Below are positions 40,649-49,115 of a stretch of DNA of 64,000 nt, in pieces. The number at the start of each line of letters is the position of its first letter. The first letter of the stretch is position 1. The position numbers were made by a program, and so were the translations under genes. Source of the stretch: Bordetella parapertussis (lineage in GTDB: Bacteria; Pseudomonadota; Gammaproteobacteria; Burkholderiales; JACQAP01); the NCBI GenBank assembly GCA_945900965.1, contig CAMDKM010000015.1:24740-88739 (forward strand). The letters are read 5' to 3'. Under the pieces are notes generated by a model, which worked only from the letters and a program-made list of their open reading frames with translations, was not told the origin of the DNA and did not search any database.

Positions 40649-41476
40649 ATGCGTCCCGCCATGGGGACGCTGCTGCATGTTTCGGCTTCCGGCACAAACA
40701 CCAAAGCCACCGAGCAGGCTCTGGATGATGCGATCGCCGCTGTCGAGCGGGTCGATCGCCTGATGAGTTTTCATTCTCCCGATAGCGAACTTTCGCGATT
40801 GAACCGCGAGGCGGTGCGCGCCCCGCAGCAGGTTGATCCCTGGACCTACGCCGTATTGCGCCGGGCGCTGCGCATCTCCGATTTGAGCGATGGCCTGTTC
40901 GACGTCAGCGTTGCGCCAGTGTTGGTGCGTGAAGGCCTGCTTCCCCAGGCTACCGATACGTTGCCTGACAGGGGTAGCTGGCGCGATATTTCCCTGCTCC
41001 CCGATTCGCGAGTGGCCTTCCGACAGCCGATACTGATCGATTTGGGCGGGATCGCCAAAGGTTTCGCAGTGGATATGGCGATCCACCTGCTGCGCGCTGC
41101 GGGCTGCACGGAGGCCTCGGTCAATGCGGGAGGAGATCTGCGGCGATTTGGTGTGCATTCGCAGACGATTCATTTGCGTCGTGCTTCGGGGTTGATACCG
41201 GTGGCGCAACTGCGCTGCGGCGCAGTCGCCACGTCAGCCCCGTATCTATCCGACGAGCAAAGGTTGGCACAACCCCTGGGTCATATCGTCGATCCGCGCG
41301 CGCAAACATTCTGGAAAGGCTCCGGCGCCGTCATGGTCGCTGCACGCAGTTGTGTGATGGCCGACGCGCTCACTAAGGTCGCAGCGCTGGCGGGCCCGGC
41401 GTGTGGGCCGTTGCTGGCGCATTTGGGTGCGCGGGCACTTTGGGATGCGGATTCGGTGCCTACTGAGCAGTGCTGA
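40649..41476 (+). CDS. apbE: FAD:protein FMN transferase (ApbE)
   Basis: A 275-residue ApbE-family enzyme, which attaches FMN from FAD to a Thr/Ser of periplasmic targets using Mg2+. Family phrases: MGTLLHVSASG, MSFHSPDSELSRLNR, IDLGGIAKGFAVDMA, NAGGDLRRFG, ATSAPYLSDE and HIVDPRAQ; the DALTKVA (D-A-x-T-T type) motif near the end carries metal ligands. It has no obvious signal peptide or lipobox, unusual for a periplasmic ApbE but seen in some. Start ATG 40649, 10 bp after the FMN protein gene. Natural targets are the two FMN-domain proteins in this window. Confidence 0.9.
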   Translation: MRPAMGTLLHVSASGTNTKATEQALDDAIAAVERVDRLMSFHSPDSELSRLNREAVRAPQQVDPWTYAVLRRALRISDLSDGLFDVSVAPVLVREGLLPQATDTLPDRGSWRDISLLPDSRVAFRQPILIDLGGIAKGFAVDMAIHLLRAAGCTEASVNAGGDLRRFGVHSQTIHLRRASGLIPVAQLRCGAVATSAPYLSDEQRLAQPLGHIVDPRAQTFWKGSGAVMVAARSCVMADALTKVAALAGPACGPLLAHLGARALWDADSVPTEQC

Positions 41477-41623
41477 CACGGCCCGATTGTTGCGGTGCAC
41501 TCGACAAACAAGGTCGTCTTGAAGCTGATAATCCCCCGGGCTTGCGGCATACTGGCGACGCAAGCAAAAAGGACGGGGCGCCGGTAAAGCGCGCATACCG
41601 ATAAAACCGAGGAGACCTATTTC

Positions 41624-42757
41624 ATGAAGCGCATTTTTCTGCAGGCGTCCCTGCTGCCGCTGCTACTGCTGTCCAGCTTCACCACCGCGCAACAGCCCTC
41701 CGGGGAACCGATCAAGGTCGGCGCAGTCTTGTCCCTCACCGGCCCAGGGGCGGGGCTCGGCGGGCCCGAGCGCAACGGCATCCAGCTTGCAGAAAAACGC
41801 ATCAACGAACGCGGCGGCATTCGCGGGCGCCCGCTCAAGGTGATTATCGAAGACGACGGTTCCAAGCCCGACATTGCCAAGAGCAAGGCCGAGAGCCTGA
41901 TCCATGGAGACAAAGTGGTGGCACTGCTCGGACCTTCGCTCACCGCCAGCACAGGTGCCGTGGCGACGGTAACCAACAGCATGCAGTTGCCACACTTGTG
42001 CATGACCGGCCTCGGACCGGCCATCGAATCGACCTACAAATCACTGTTCCACATGATGCCGCCGCAGATGCTCAATGCCAAGGCCATGCTGGAATATGTC
42101 GCCAAGGGGCTCAAGGCGAAAAAGCTCGGCGTGCTGCACGATTCCGGCTACGGCCAACTGGTGATGACCCACATCCTGAACCACTACAAGGACTACGGCA
42201 TCGAAATCGTTGCCACCGAAAAATTCGAAGTGGGCGCGACCGATGTCAGCACCCAGGCCGCCAAGGTGCGCGCGGCGGAGCCTGACGTGGTAGCTGTCAT
42301 CGCCACCTCGCCGGTTCCGTTTCGCAATGCCCGCCAGATGCGCATAACACCGCCGATTGTGGCGGCAATCGGCTCCTCGTCCTACGAATACGTCAAAGGC
42401 ATGGGGGAATTCGCCGACGATATCGTGTTCGCGGAATTCATCGTCGCCGAAGATCCGCTGCCACATCAGAAAGAGTTTGTCGAACTGTTCAAGAAAGAAA
42501 AAGGCAGTCTGCCCAAGTCCTATGACGCCGCCGGATGGGACGCGACCAACATTCTTGCGCAAGCCCTGGAGAAAGCCGGACCGGATGCCGGCCCCGAAGC
42601 GATCGCGGCGGCAATTCGCGCCACTCCTTACCGCGGGGTGGTCGCCCAATTCAATTTCGCCGCGCCCGACATGACCGGCATCGAGCTGGACAGCTACACC
42701 TACTCCAAGCTGGTCAAAGGCCGCTACACACGACTGCCATTCAAGGCCGGCAAATAA
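41624..42757 (+). CDS. ABC transporter substrate-binding protein, branched-chain amino acid type
   Basis: A 377-residue periplasmic binding protein with a signal peptide (LLPLLLLSSFTTAQQ) and the Peripla_BP_6 fold: IKVGAVLSLTGPGAGLGGPE, KRINERGGIRGRPLKVIIED, ATVTNSMQLPHLCMTG, VAKGLKAKKLGVLHDSGYG. Members deliver branched-chain amino acids, amides, aromatic or other acids to LivHMGF. Ligand is unknown; the catabolic genes downstream suggest an organic acid. Two bases after its stop the RAYT element (42760) begins, so the former link to livH is interrupted. Confidence 0.92.
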   Translation: MKRIFLQASLLPLLLLSSFTTAQQPSGEPIKVGAVLSLTGPGAGLGGPERNGIQLAEKRINERGGIRGRPLKVIIEDDGSKPDIAKSKAESLIHGDKVVALLGPSLTASTGAVATVTNSMQLPHLCMTGLGPAIESTYKSLFHMMPPQMLNAKAMLEYVAKGLKAKKLGVLHDSGYGQLVMTHILNHYKDYGIEIVATEKFEVGATDVSTQAAKVRAAEPDVVAVIATSPVPFRNARQMRITPPIVAAIGSSSYEYVKGMGEFADDIVFAEFIVAEDPLPHQKEFVELFKKEKGSLPKSYDAAGWDATNILAQALEKAGPDAGPEAIAAAIRATPYRGVVAQFNFAAPDMTGIELDSYTYSKLVKGRYTRLPFKAGK

Positions 42758-42759
42758 GC

Positions 42760-43749
42760 GGGGTCAGGCCTATACTTTATACCTCGCCGAGGCTAACCTA
42801 ATCCCATGGCCCGACCTCTTCGCCTGGAATTTGCCGGTGCCTGTTATCACATCACGGCCCGGGGTGATCGACAGGAGCCGATCTATGAGGACGATTCCGA
42901 TCGGTTTGTCTTTCTCGACTTGCTGGCGAAAGAGGTGCTCCAGCAGGGTTGGATTCTGTATGCCTTCTGCCTCATGGGCAATCACTACCACTTGTTGCTG
43001 GAAACGCCGCAACCGAATCTTGTGAACGGCATGCGTCGCCTGAACGGTGTCTATACCCAGGCGTTCAATCGCCGGCACGGACGAGTCGGTCATGTCCTGC
43101 AGGGGCGTTACAAATCCATCGTGGTGGAGAAGGATTCCCATCTGCGGGAGTTGTGCCGCTATGTGGTTCTGAATCCCGTACGTGCCCGGATGGTGGGCTC
43201 GGTATCAGACTGGCATTGGAGCAGTTATTTGTCCACGCTGGGTCGCGTCGAATCGCCGCCATGGCTGGCTGCTCACGAGGTCCTCGCGCTGTTCGGGACA
43301 TCCGCGCAGGTGCGCCGGGCCTATGAGCGCTTCGTGGCGGAAGGTGTTCAGCAGCCTTCTCCGTGGGACAACCTGAAGGGTCAAATTTACCTGGGTTCCG
43401 AGGTGTTTCGTGCCCGCATGCAAAAACAGCTTTCCAGCAGTCACGTCACCGGTGTTACGCGCCGCCAGCTTGACCCGGCTCGTCCGAGCGCTCAAACGGT
43501 GCTGGGTGCGGTCGCCAAAGCCCATGGCTTGGCCCCGGATAAGGTCTTGCGCCCGGGAAGTGGTCAGGCGTTCAAGCATGCAACGTATTTGCTGCGTCGG
43601 CGGGCGAATCTGAGCCTGAAAGAGGTGGCGGACAAGACAGGGGTATCGATCGGACGCGTGGCGCAGATTCAAAGAGAAATCGAGTCCGCGGAGGTCGACC
43701 CGATCCTGCGCAGGATTGTAGTGGACCTATAAAGTATAGGCCTGACCCC
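42760..43749. mobile_element. RAYT transposase element with perfect 22-bp inverted ends
   Basis: The 990-bp element begins GGGGTCAGGCCTATACTTTA plus TA (42760-42781) and ends with its exact reverse complement (43728-43749). No target duplication is visible, as expected of HUH transposases. It occupies the whole space between the substrate-binding gene (2 bp before) and livH (1 bp after), so livH now has no separate leader. Confidence 0.85.
42806..43732 (+). CDS. REP-associated tyrosine transposase (RAYT, Y1 HUH type)
   Basis: A 308-residue protein. The Y1 domain starts MARPLRLEFAGACYHITARG; metal-binding H60-Y61-H62 in LMGNHYHLLLE and the catalytic Y119 in LCRYVVLNPVRARMV are intact. The C-terminal part has a helix-turn-helix-like LSLKEVADKTGVSIGRVAQI. 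Such single-strand transposases move or domesticated-maintain REP palindromes. No frame lesion, so it may be active. Same direction as the transporter operon it splits. Confidence 0.92.
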   Translation: MARPLRLEFAGACYHITARGDRQEPIYEDDSDRFVFLDLLAKEVLQQGWILYAFCLMGNHYHLLLETPQPNLVNGMRRLNGVYTQAFNRRHGRVGHVLQGRYKSIVVEKDSHLRELCRYVVLNPVRARMVGSVSDWHWSSYLSTLGRVESPPWLAAHEVLALFGTSAQVRRAYERFVAEGVQQPSPWDNLKGQIYLGSEVFRARMQKQLSSSHVTGVTRRQLDPARPSAQTVLGAVAKAHGLAPDKVLRPGSGQAFKHATYLLRRRANLSLKEVADKTGVSIGRVAQIQREIESAEVDPILRRIVVDL

Positions 43750-43750
43750 A

Positions 43751-44632
43751 GTGAATTTGTTTTTTCAGTCGATTCTGTCCGGCCTGACGAATGGATTTGT
43801 CTATGGTCTGGTGGGGCTCGGGTTGGCGTCGATTTTTCGCGGTACACGGATCATCAATGCCATGCAGGGGGACTTTGCGCTAATCGGCGGGATTACGGCG
43901 GTGCTGCTGATGGAACGCGCAGGCTGGCCGATGGCGACGGCCTTCGTGGCGGCGGTACTGGTCGGCGGGGTGGCGGGCTGGATGATGGAGGTGGCGCTGG
44001 TGCGGCCCCTGCGACGGCGCGGCGGTTCGGAAGACAGTTACCTGTTGCTCACCTTGGGGGTGGCGTTCGCGGTGTCCGCATTGGTGCTGTTTGTGATTGG
44101 CCGCGATTCCCACTCGTTGCCCGGGATAGGCGGCGAAGGCATTGTGGTGATCGGCGACGCGGCGATTCGCACCCATGCCGTGTGGCTGATCGTCATCAGT
44201 CTCGTTGTGATGGGCGCATTGAGATTGTTTTTTTCGCGTTCCGCGCTCGGACTTTCGATGCTGGCGGCGGCGCTGGATGCCGAGGGTGCTTCGACAACCG
44301 GCATCAATGTGCCGCTGATGCGCACGCTGACCTTTGCGCTTGGCGGTTTGGTCGGCGGACTGGCCGGTGTGCTGGTGGGGCCGCTGGTGACGGTGTTCTA
44401 CGACATGGGCCTGCTGCTCACCCTGAAAGGATTTGCCGCGGCGATTCTGGGCGGGTTGGCGAATCCGCTCGGGGCGATTGTTGGAGGAGTGACACTGGGT
44501 CTGCTCGAATCGGTCGCGATCGTGACGGTGTCCTCCGGATACAAGGACGTCATTGCCATGACGATTCTGATCGTGATCATGATTGCCATGCCCAACGGCC
44601 TGCTTGGCCGGGGCTCGCGCAAGGGAGGGTAG
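43751..44632 (+). CDS. livH: Branched-chain amino acid-type ABC transporter permease LivH
   Basis: A 293-residue inner-membrane permease with about eight helices (MNLFFQSILSGLTNGFVYGL, GDFALIGGITAVLLM, GGLVGGLAGVLVGPL). It forms the membrane channel with LivM. The start is GTG 43751, one base after the RAYT element end; the sequence upstream (CCTGACCCCA) has no ribosome site, so translation may now be weak or depend on the element. The end overlaps no other gene; livM starts 2 bp later. Confidence 0.9.
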   Translation: MNLFFQSILSGLTNGFVYGLVGLGLASIFRGTRIINAMQGDFALIGGITAVLLMERAGWPMATAFVAAVLVGGVAGWMMEVALVRPLRRRGGSEDSYLLLTLGVAFAVSALVLFVIGRDSHSLPGIGGEGIVVIGDAAIRTHAVWLIVISLVVMGALRLFFSRSALGLSMLAAALDAEGASTTGINVPLMRTLTFALGGLVGGLAGVLVGPLVTVFYDMGLLLTLKGFAAAILGGLANPLGAIVGGVTLGLLESVAIVTVSSGYKDVIAMTILIVIMIAMPNGLLGRGSRKGG

Positions 44633-44634
44633 AA

Positions 44635-45576
44635 ATGTCATCCGCCATGCGCGCGGCGTGTTGGGGTTTGCTCTTGCTGGCGTGGGCCGTGCTGCCTTTT
44701 GTTTCCACACGCCATATTACCGACCTGCTGGTATTTTCGGGCCTATATACCATCGCCGGGCTGGGTGTGGCGTTTCTGCTTGGTCAGTGTGGCATTGTCA
44801 GTCTGGCGCAAAGCGTTTTTTATGGGATCGGTGCGTACTCAGTGGCGTGGTTCTGCGCACAGAAAGGGCTGCCCAGTCCCTTGGGCATTGCGGCGGGTAT
44901 GGCAATGAGCGCCGCGATTGCCCTGGTTGTTGGCTGGCCGATCCTTAGACTGTCGGGACATTTTCTGGCACTGGGCACCTTGGCGCTGGGCATTGTCGGA
45001 CAGGTGTTGTTTCTGGAATGGGACTGGCTCACCGGGGGCACGCTGGGCATCGGCGGCATCCCGCGTATTGCGCCCTTCGGATTTGCGTTCGATACGCCGC
45101 AAAAATTTTATTTTCTGGTGTGGCCGATAGCGGCGTTTCTGCTCTGGCTGCATCACAATCTGCTGCATTCGCGCAACGGGCTCGCCCTGCGGGCCATGCG
45201 CGATGCGCCCGAAGCCGCGGCCGTGCTGGGCGTGGATATTCACCGGCTCAAGGTGCAAATGTTCGTATTAAGCGCCGTGCTGGGTTCTCTTGCGGGCAGT
45301 CTGTTCGCGCACTATGTCACCTTTGTCAGCGTGGACAGCTTCACCATCGACCGCGCGATCAATTTTTTGCTGCTGGCAGTCCTGGGCGGTGTGTACACCA
45401 TCTGGGGCCCGGTCCTCGGCGCATTGTTCATCACGGTTCTGCCGCAGTGGTTGAGCAAGCTGGGAGACATTCACGCTTTTGTATTCGCCGCCGCTTTGAT
45501 TGCGGCGGTGATTCTGTTGCCGGAGGGTTTTGGCGGCGCGCTCAGAAACCGCTGGCGTGTATGGACGGCGAAATGA
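44635..45576 (+). CDS. livM: Branched-chain amino acid-type ABC transporter permease LivM
   Basis: A 313-residue permease with about eight to ten membrane segments (LLLLAWAVLPFVST, LVFSGLYTIAGLGVAFLLGQ, GIVSLAQSVFYGIGAYS, LSAVLGSLAGSLFAHYVTFV). The GQ-G-x-x-S-x-A-x-x-x-F-x-G-I-G-A-Y motif near residue 50 is the family signature. ATG 44635 follows GAGGGTAGAA. It pairs with LivH. The final ATGA overlaps livG. Confidence 0.9.
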   Translation: MSSAMRAACWGLLLLAWAVLPFVSTRHITDLLVFSGLYTIAGLGVAFLLGQCGIVSLAQSVFYGIGAYSVAWFCAQKGLPSPLGIAAGMAMSAAIALVVGWPILRLSGHFLALGTLALGIVGQVLFLEWDWLTGGTLGIGGIPRIAPFGFAFDTPQKFYFLVWPIAAFLLWLHHNLLHSRNGLALRAMRDAPEAAAVLGVDIHRLKVQMFVLSAVLGSLAGSLFAHYVTFVSVDSFTIDRAINFLLLAVLGGVYTIWGPVLGALFITVLPQWLSKLGDIHAFVFAAALIAAVILLPEGFGGALRNRWRVWTAK

Positions 45577-46340
45577 GCAAGGCGGGCGATGCACTGCTGA
45601 ACGTCACGAACATTTCGCACCGCTTCGGCGGTTTGCAAGTGTTGAATGGGGTAAATTTCGACGTGCCAGCCGGATCTCTCACCGGACTGATCGGCCCGAA
45701 CGGGGCAGGGAAAAGCACGCTGTTCAATATCGTCGGCGGGTTCCTGTTTCCGCAACGCGGCACGGTGAGTTTGGACGGCCGCGACATCACGCGCGAGTCC
45801 GTGCAGGCGCGCAGCCGCAGCGGGCTGGTGCGAACCTTTCAGACGCCGAAGGTGTTCGCAAAATTGAGCGTGAGAGAAAACCTTATGATCGGCGGCTACC
45901 GGCATCTCGCCTCCGGTGCGGTGAGCAACATGCTGCGCTCGCGCCGCTCGCGTAACGAGATGGACACCATGCATGCTCAGGCCACCGAGGCCGCCGAGCG
46001 CTTCGGCCTGCACGAGGTTCTGGATCGCGCGGCCGGCACCGTCACCGCGGGCATGCAGCGCATGGTCGAGCTGGCGCGTGCCTGGGTGAGCCGGCCCCGC
46101 CTGCTGATGCTGGATGAGCCATCCTCCGGATTGAACACCGCCGAAATCGCCGGCCTGCGAAACATGCTGCTGCGCCTGAATCAGGAGGGCATGACGATTC
46201 TCCTGGTATCGCACGACATGAGTCTGGTGGATGTCGCCGGCCAGGTTCACGTATTGTGCTTCGGGTCGATCATCGCCTCGGGGGAGATGGCGCAGATCAA
46301 GAAAGACGAACGCGTACGCCAGGCCTACCTCGGGGTTTGA
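45573..46340 (+). CDS. livG: Branched-chain amino acid-type ABC transporter ATPase LivG
   Basis: A 255-residue ABC ATPase with Walker A GPNGAGKST, the Q-loop RTFQTPKVF, Walker B LLMLDEPSSGLN and the switch histidine in LLVSHDMS. The ABC signature is TAGMQRMVELARA instead of the usual LSGGQ/LSYGQ. The serine is absent though the glycine is kept; paired NBDs in a LivF/LivG dimer can tolerate one weak site. It overlaps livM by ATGA. See the finding on this signature. Confidence 0.88.
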   Translation: MSKAGDALLNVTNISHRFGGLQVLNGVNFDVPAGSLTGLIGPNGAGKSTLFNIVGGFLFPQRGTVSLDGRDITRESVQARSRSGLVRTFQTPKVFAKLSVRENLMIGGYRHLASGAVSNMLRSRRSRNEMDTMHAQATEAAERFGLHEVLDRAAGTVTAGMQRMVELARAWVSRPRLLMLDEPSSGLNTAEIAGLRNMLLRLNQEGMTILLVSHDMSLVDVAGQVHVLCFGSIIASGEMAQIKKDERVRQAYLGV

Positions 46341-46353
46341 TGCCGGTGATCGA

Positions 46354-47073
46354 ATGATGGAAGTTGAAAATCTCGAAGCTGGTTACGGTGCGGTCCCGGT
46401 CTTGCGCGAAGTGTCGCTACGGATCGCTGCTGGCGAAACGGTGGCGGTCATTGGCGCCAATGGCGCCGGCAAGAGCACGCTGGTGGCGGCGCTCTGCGGC
46501 CTGCTGCCGGCGCGCGCCGGGCGTATCGTGCATCAGGGCAGGGATGTCACCCGCCTGCCCGCGCACGAGCGCGTGCGACGTGGCATTGGCGTGGTGCTCG
46601 AAGGGCGTCACCTGTTCGGCAGCATGACAACACGTCAGCATCTAAGGCTCGGCGGTCTGGGTGCGAGATCAATATTGGCGCAGGAGCAAGGTCTCGGCAT
46701 GGAAGATGTGCTGGCCCTGTTTCCATTCCTGCGCGAGCGCCTGGATGATCCGGTCGAGCTGATGAGCGGGGGAGAGCAGCAGATGGTCGCCTTGGGGCGG
46801 GCGTTGTTATTGCAGCCGCAATTGCTGATTCTGGACGAGCCCTCCACCGGTCTTTCGCCAGTGGTGGTGAAACAAATCATGTCCACCATTGCTACTCTGC
46901 GCGCACGAGGGATGGCGGTTCTGCTGGTCGAGCAGAATGTCGCGCTGGCCGCACAAGTTGCCGACCGTGGATACGTGTTGTCCGTCGGGCGCGTGGTGCA
47001 CGAAGTCCGCAAGGGCGAGTGGCCGGGCTTTCTTGCCGACGAGCGTCTGGTCAAGGCCTATCTGGGCGCTTGA
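46354..47073 (+). CDS. livF: Branched-chain amino acid-type ABC transporter ATPase LivF
   Basis: A 239-residue ABC ATPase: Walker A GANGAGKST, signature LMSGGEQQMVALGRALL, Walker B LLILDEPSTGLSP, switch LLVEQNVAL. All motifs are standard, so this would be the active site with the intact signature in the LivF/LivG pair. ATG 46354 follows the livG stop by 13 bp. It ends with VKAYLGA, normal for the family. Confidence 0.92.
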   Translation: MMEVENLEAGYGAVPVLREVSLRIAAGETVAVIGANGAGKSTLVAALCGLLPARAGRIVHQGRDVTRLPAHERVRRGIGVVLEGRHLFGSMTTRQHLRLGGLGARSILAQEQGLGMEDVLALFPFLRERLDDPVELMSGGEQQMVALGRALLLQPQLLILDEPSTGLSPVVVKQIMSTIATLRARGMAVLLVEQNVALAAQVADRGYVLSVGRVVHEVRKGEWPGFLADERLVKAYLGA

Positions 47074-47199
47074 GCGGATCGATTAAACTGCCGGGCCGTT
47101 CCGGCATCATGCAGCGAATGTTCCAGGTTTTGATGTAAGGTAACCTTTGTCTGCGCATGTAACGTGAAAAATCAATAATAAAATAGGAGGAAATTCTTC

Positions 47200-48423
47200 A
47201 TGGCACCGCCCAAAGTCATACTTCAGCTCTACCCCATGATTCCCGCTGCCGACGAGGAGGATCGCAAGCGCCGGCGCCCCATGGGCCGCAATCGCGAGCT
47301 CTATAACAAGGCGATTCACGACTGGCTCGACATCATCCGCGCTGCCGAGGAATTGGGTGTCTGGGGCGCCAGCACCATCGAACATCACCTGCATTCGGAA
47401 GGCTACGAAGTCGGCCCGAATCCCGGCATCCTGAATGCCTGGTGGGCCTCGCAGTTCAAGAAAATTCATGTTGGCGCCCTGGGTTACGTCATGGCCACCC
47501 AGGATCCGATTCGGGTGGCGGAGGAAACCGCGGTTCTCGATCACATCACCAGGGGCCGTTATTTTGTGGGTTTCGCGCGCGGTTACCAGTCGCGCTGGAC
47601 CAACACCCTGGGTCAGTTCACCGAAACCCGCGCTACGCTTTCCGATGGCAGCAGCGACGACGAGCGCAATCGCCAGATTTTCGAAGAGCGCGTGAACATG
47701 GTCTTGCAGTGCTGGAAAGAAGATTCGGTGCGCCTGGATGGCAAGTATTACCAGGCGCCCTATCCCCTGGACACCGGCATCGTCGGTTATCCTGCGCACA
47801 AGATCACCCAGTCGGCGGGCGGCCAGGGCGAGGCCGATGCCAATGGCGTGTTACGCCGCTTCAGCGTGGTGCCCGCGCCGTATCAGGATCCGCATCCGCC
47901 GATTTTCGTGGCGGTGAGCCGCAGCGAACCCTCCGTGCGTTACTGCGCCCGCAATGGATTTCGCGTGGTGCATTTCTCCAAGGGCGACGTGGTGGTGAAA
48001 TACGCCAAAATGTATCAGGAGGAAGCGGCCAAACACGGATTGAAATTCAAGTTCGGCGAGCGGCAGAACTCCTGCCGCTGGACGCACATCGCCAAATCCC
48101 CCGAAGACTACGATCGCAAGCTCATCAACTACGATCTGGACATCTACAAGAATTTTTATTCGCCGTTTTTCCCGCAGTTGCCGGCCAGCGTGGACTGGGT
48201 GCAGAACATGAAGGACTCCGGCCTGTTCCTCGGCGGCACACTGGAACAGGCGCGCAAGCTCTATCAGGACGAGTTCGCCAAATGTCCTACCGAGTACCTG
48301 ACGCTGATCTGGCATTATGCCCAGCAGCCCAAGGACGAAGTGATCTGGGAACTCGAGCAATTCATGAAACACATCTGGCCAACGCTGGAGGCCGCGACGC
48401 CTTCCAGTGGGAATCCCGTATGA
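47200..48423 (+). CDS. LLM-class flavin-dependent monooxygenase (luciferase-like)
   Basis: A 407-residue TIM-barrel oxygenase using reduced flavin from a partner reductase. Family features: VILQLYPMIPAADE start, AAEELGVWGASTIEHHLHSEG, GYVMATQDPIRVAEETAVLD, GRYFVGFARGYQSRW and PPIFVAVSRSEPSVRY. AGGAGG with 9-bp spacing precedes ATG 47200. It is followed 19 bp later by a flavin reductase, which makes a two-component system. The substrate is unknown; the gene lies between a transporter and CoA-ester genes. Confidence 0.9.
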   Translation: MAPPKVILQLYPMIPAADEEDRKRRRPMGRNRELYNKAIHDWLDIIRAAEELGVWGASTIEHHLHSEGYEVGPNPGILNAWWASQFKKIHVGALGYVMATQDPIRVAEETAVLDHITRGRYFVGFARGYQSRWTNTLGQFTETRATLSDGSSDDERNRQIFEERVNMVLQCWKEDSVRLDGKYYQAPYPLDTGIVGYPAHKITQSAGGQGEADANGVLRRFSVVPAPYQDPHPPIFVAVSRSEPSVRYCARNGFRVVHFSKGDVVVKYAKMYQEEAAKHGLKFKFGERQNSCRWTHIAKSPEDYDRKLINYDLDIYKNFYSPFFPQLPASVDWVQNMKDSGLFLGGTLEQARKLYQDEFAKCPTEYLTLIWHYAQQPKDEVIWELEQFMKHIWPTLEAATPSSGNPV

Positions 48424-48442
48424 GGCTCATGAAGGCGGTTCC

Positions 48443-48970
48443 ATGAAGCCGGCGCCTGTCGATCCGATGCTGTTGCGGCGCAGTCTCGGTTCATTTGTTA
48501 CCGGCGTTACCATCATGACAACTTGCACGGCAGGCGGAGAGTTGGTGGGGTTGACGGTGAATTCGTTTAATGCCGTGTCGCTTTCGCCGCCTCTGGTGTT
48601 ATGGAGTCTGTCCCTGCGAGCGGCGAGTTACGAGGCTTTCATGCAGGCATCCCATTTTGCGGTCAATGTTCTGGCGGCGGATCAGCGCGCGCTCTCCGAC
48701 CGCTTTGCGCGGACCGGCGGCGACAAGTTCAACGGTCTGTCCTGGCGGGAAGGCATGGATGGCCTTCCGCTATTCGACGGAACGGCTGCGACCTTCATTT
48801 GTCGCAACACGGCACGCCATCCTGGCGGGGATCATGTCATTTTTATCGGGGAAGTGCTCGCCCACGATACCTCCGGCAGGCCGCCGCTGGCGTATGCCAA
48901 CGGCAGATACGTCACAATGTGCGAAGCATCTCAAGCCGACCTGTCACGCGAGAGGGAGGAATTGTCCTAA
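48443..48970 (+). CDS. Flavin reductase (HpaC-like)
   Basis: A 175-residue flavin reductase of the FMN-binding split-barrel type: LRRSLGSFVTGVTIMTTCT, GLTVNSFNAVSLSPPLVLW, HFAVNVLAADQRALSDRFA and DHVIFIGEVLAHD. It reduces FMN or FAD with NAD(P)H and hands it to the LLM oxygenase upstream. ATG 48443 lies 19 bp after that gene's stop. Cytosolic. Convergent with the carboxylase gene on the other strand. Confidence 0.92.
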   Translation: MKPAPVDPMLLRRSLGSFVTGVTIMTTCTAGGELVGLTVNSFNAVSLSPPLVLWSLSLRAASYEAFMQASHFAVNVLAADQRALSDRFARTGGDKFNGLSWREGMDGLPLFDGTAATFICRNTARHPGGDHVIFIGEVLAHDTSGRPPLAYANGRYVTMCEASQADLSREREELS

Positions 48971-49115
48971 GCCGGACAAGCCGGAACTCACATGGGAAGT
49001 GAATGCGTGAAGGGCGAATGCCCCGATCCTCAATCCCCGCCCCTCTGGCCTCTCCCTTGGCACTAATACTCCGCCAAAATCGTCAACTGTTAAGTCAGTG
49101 GTACGGTTTTCATGT

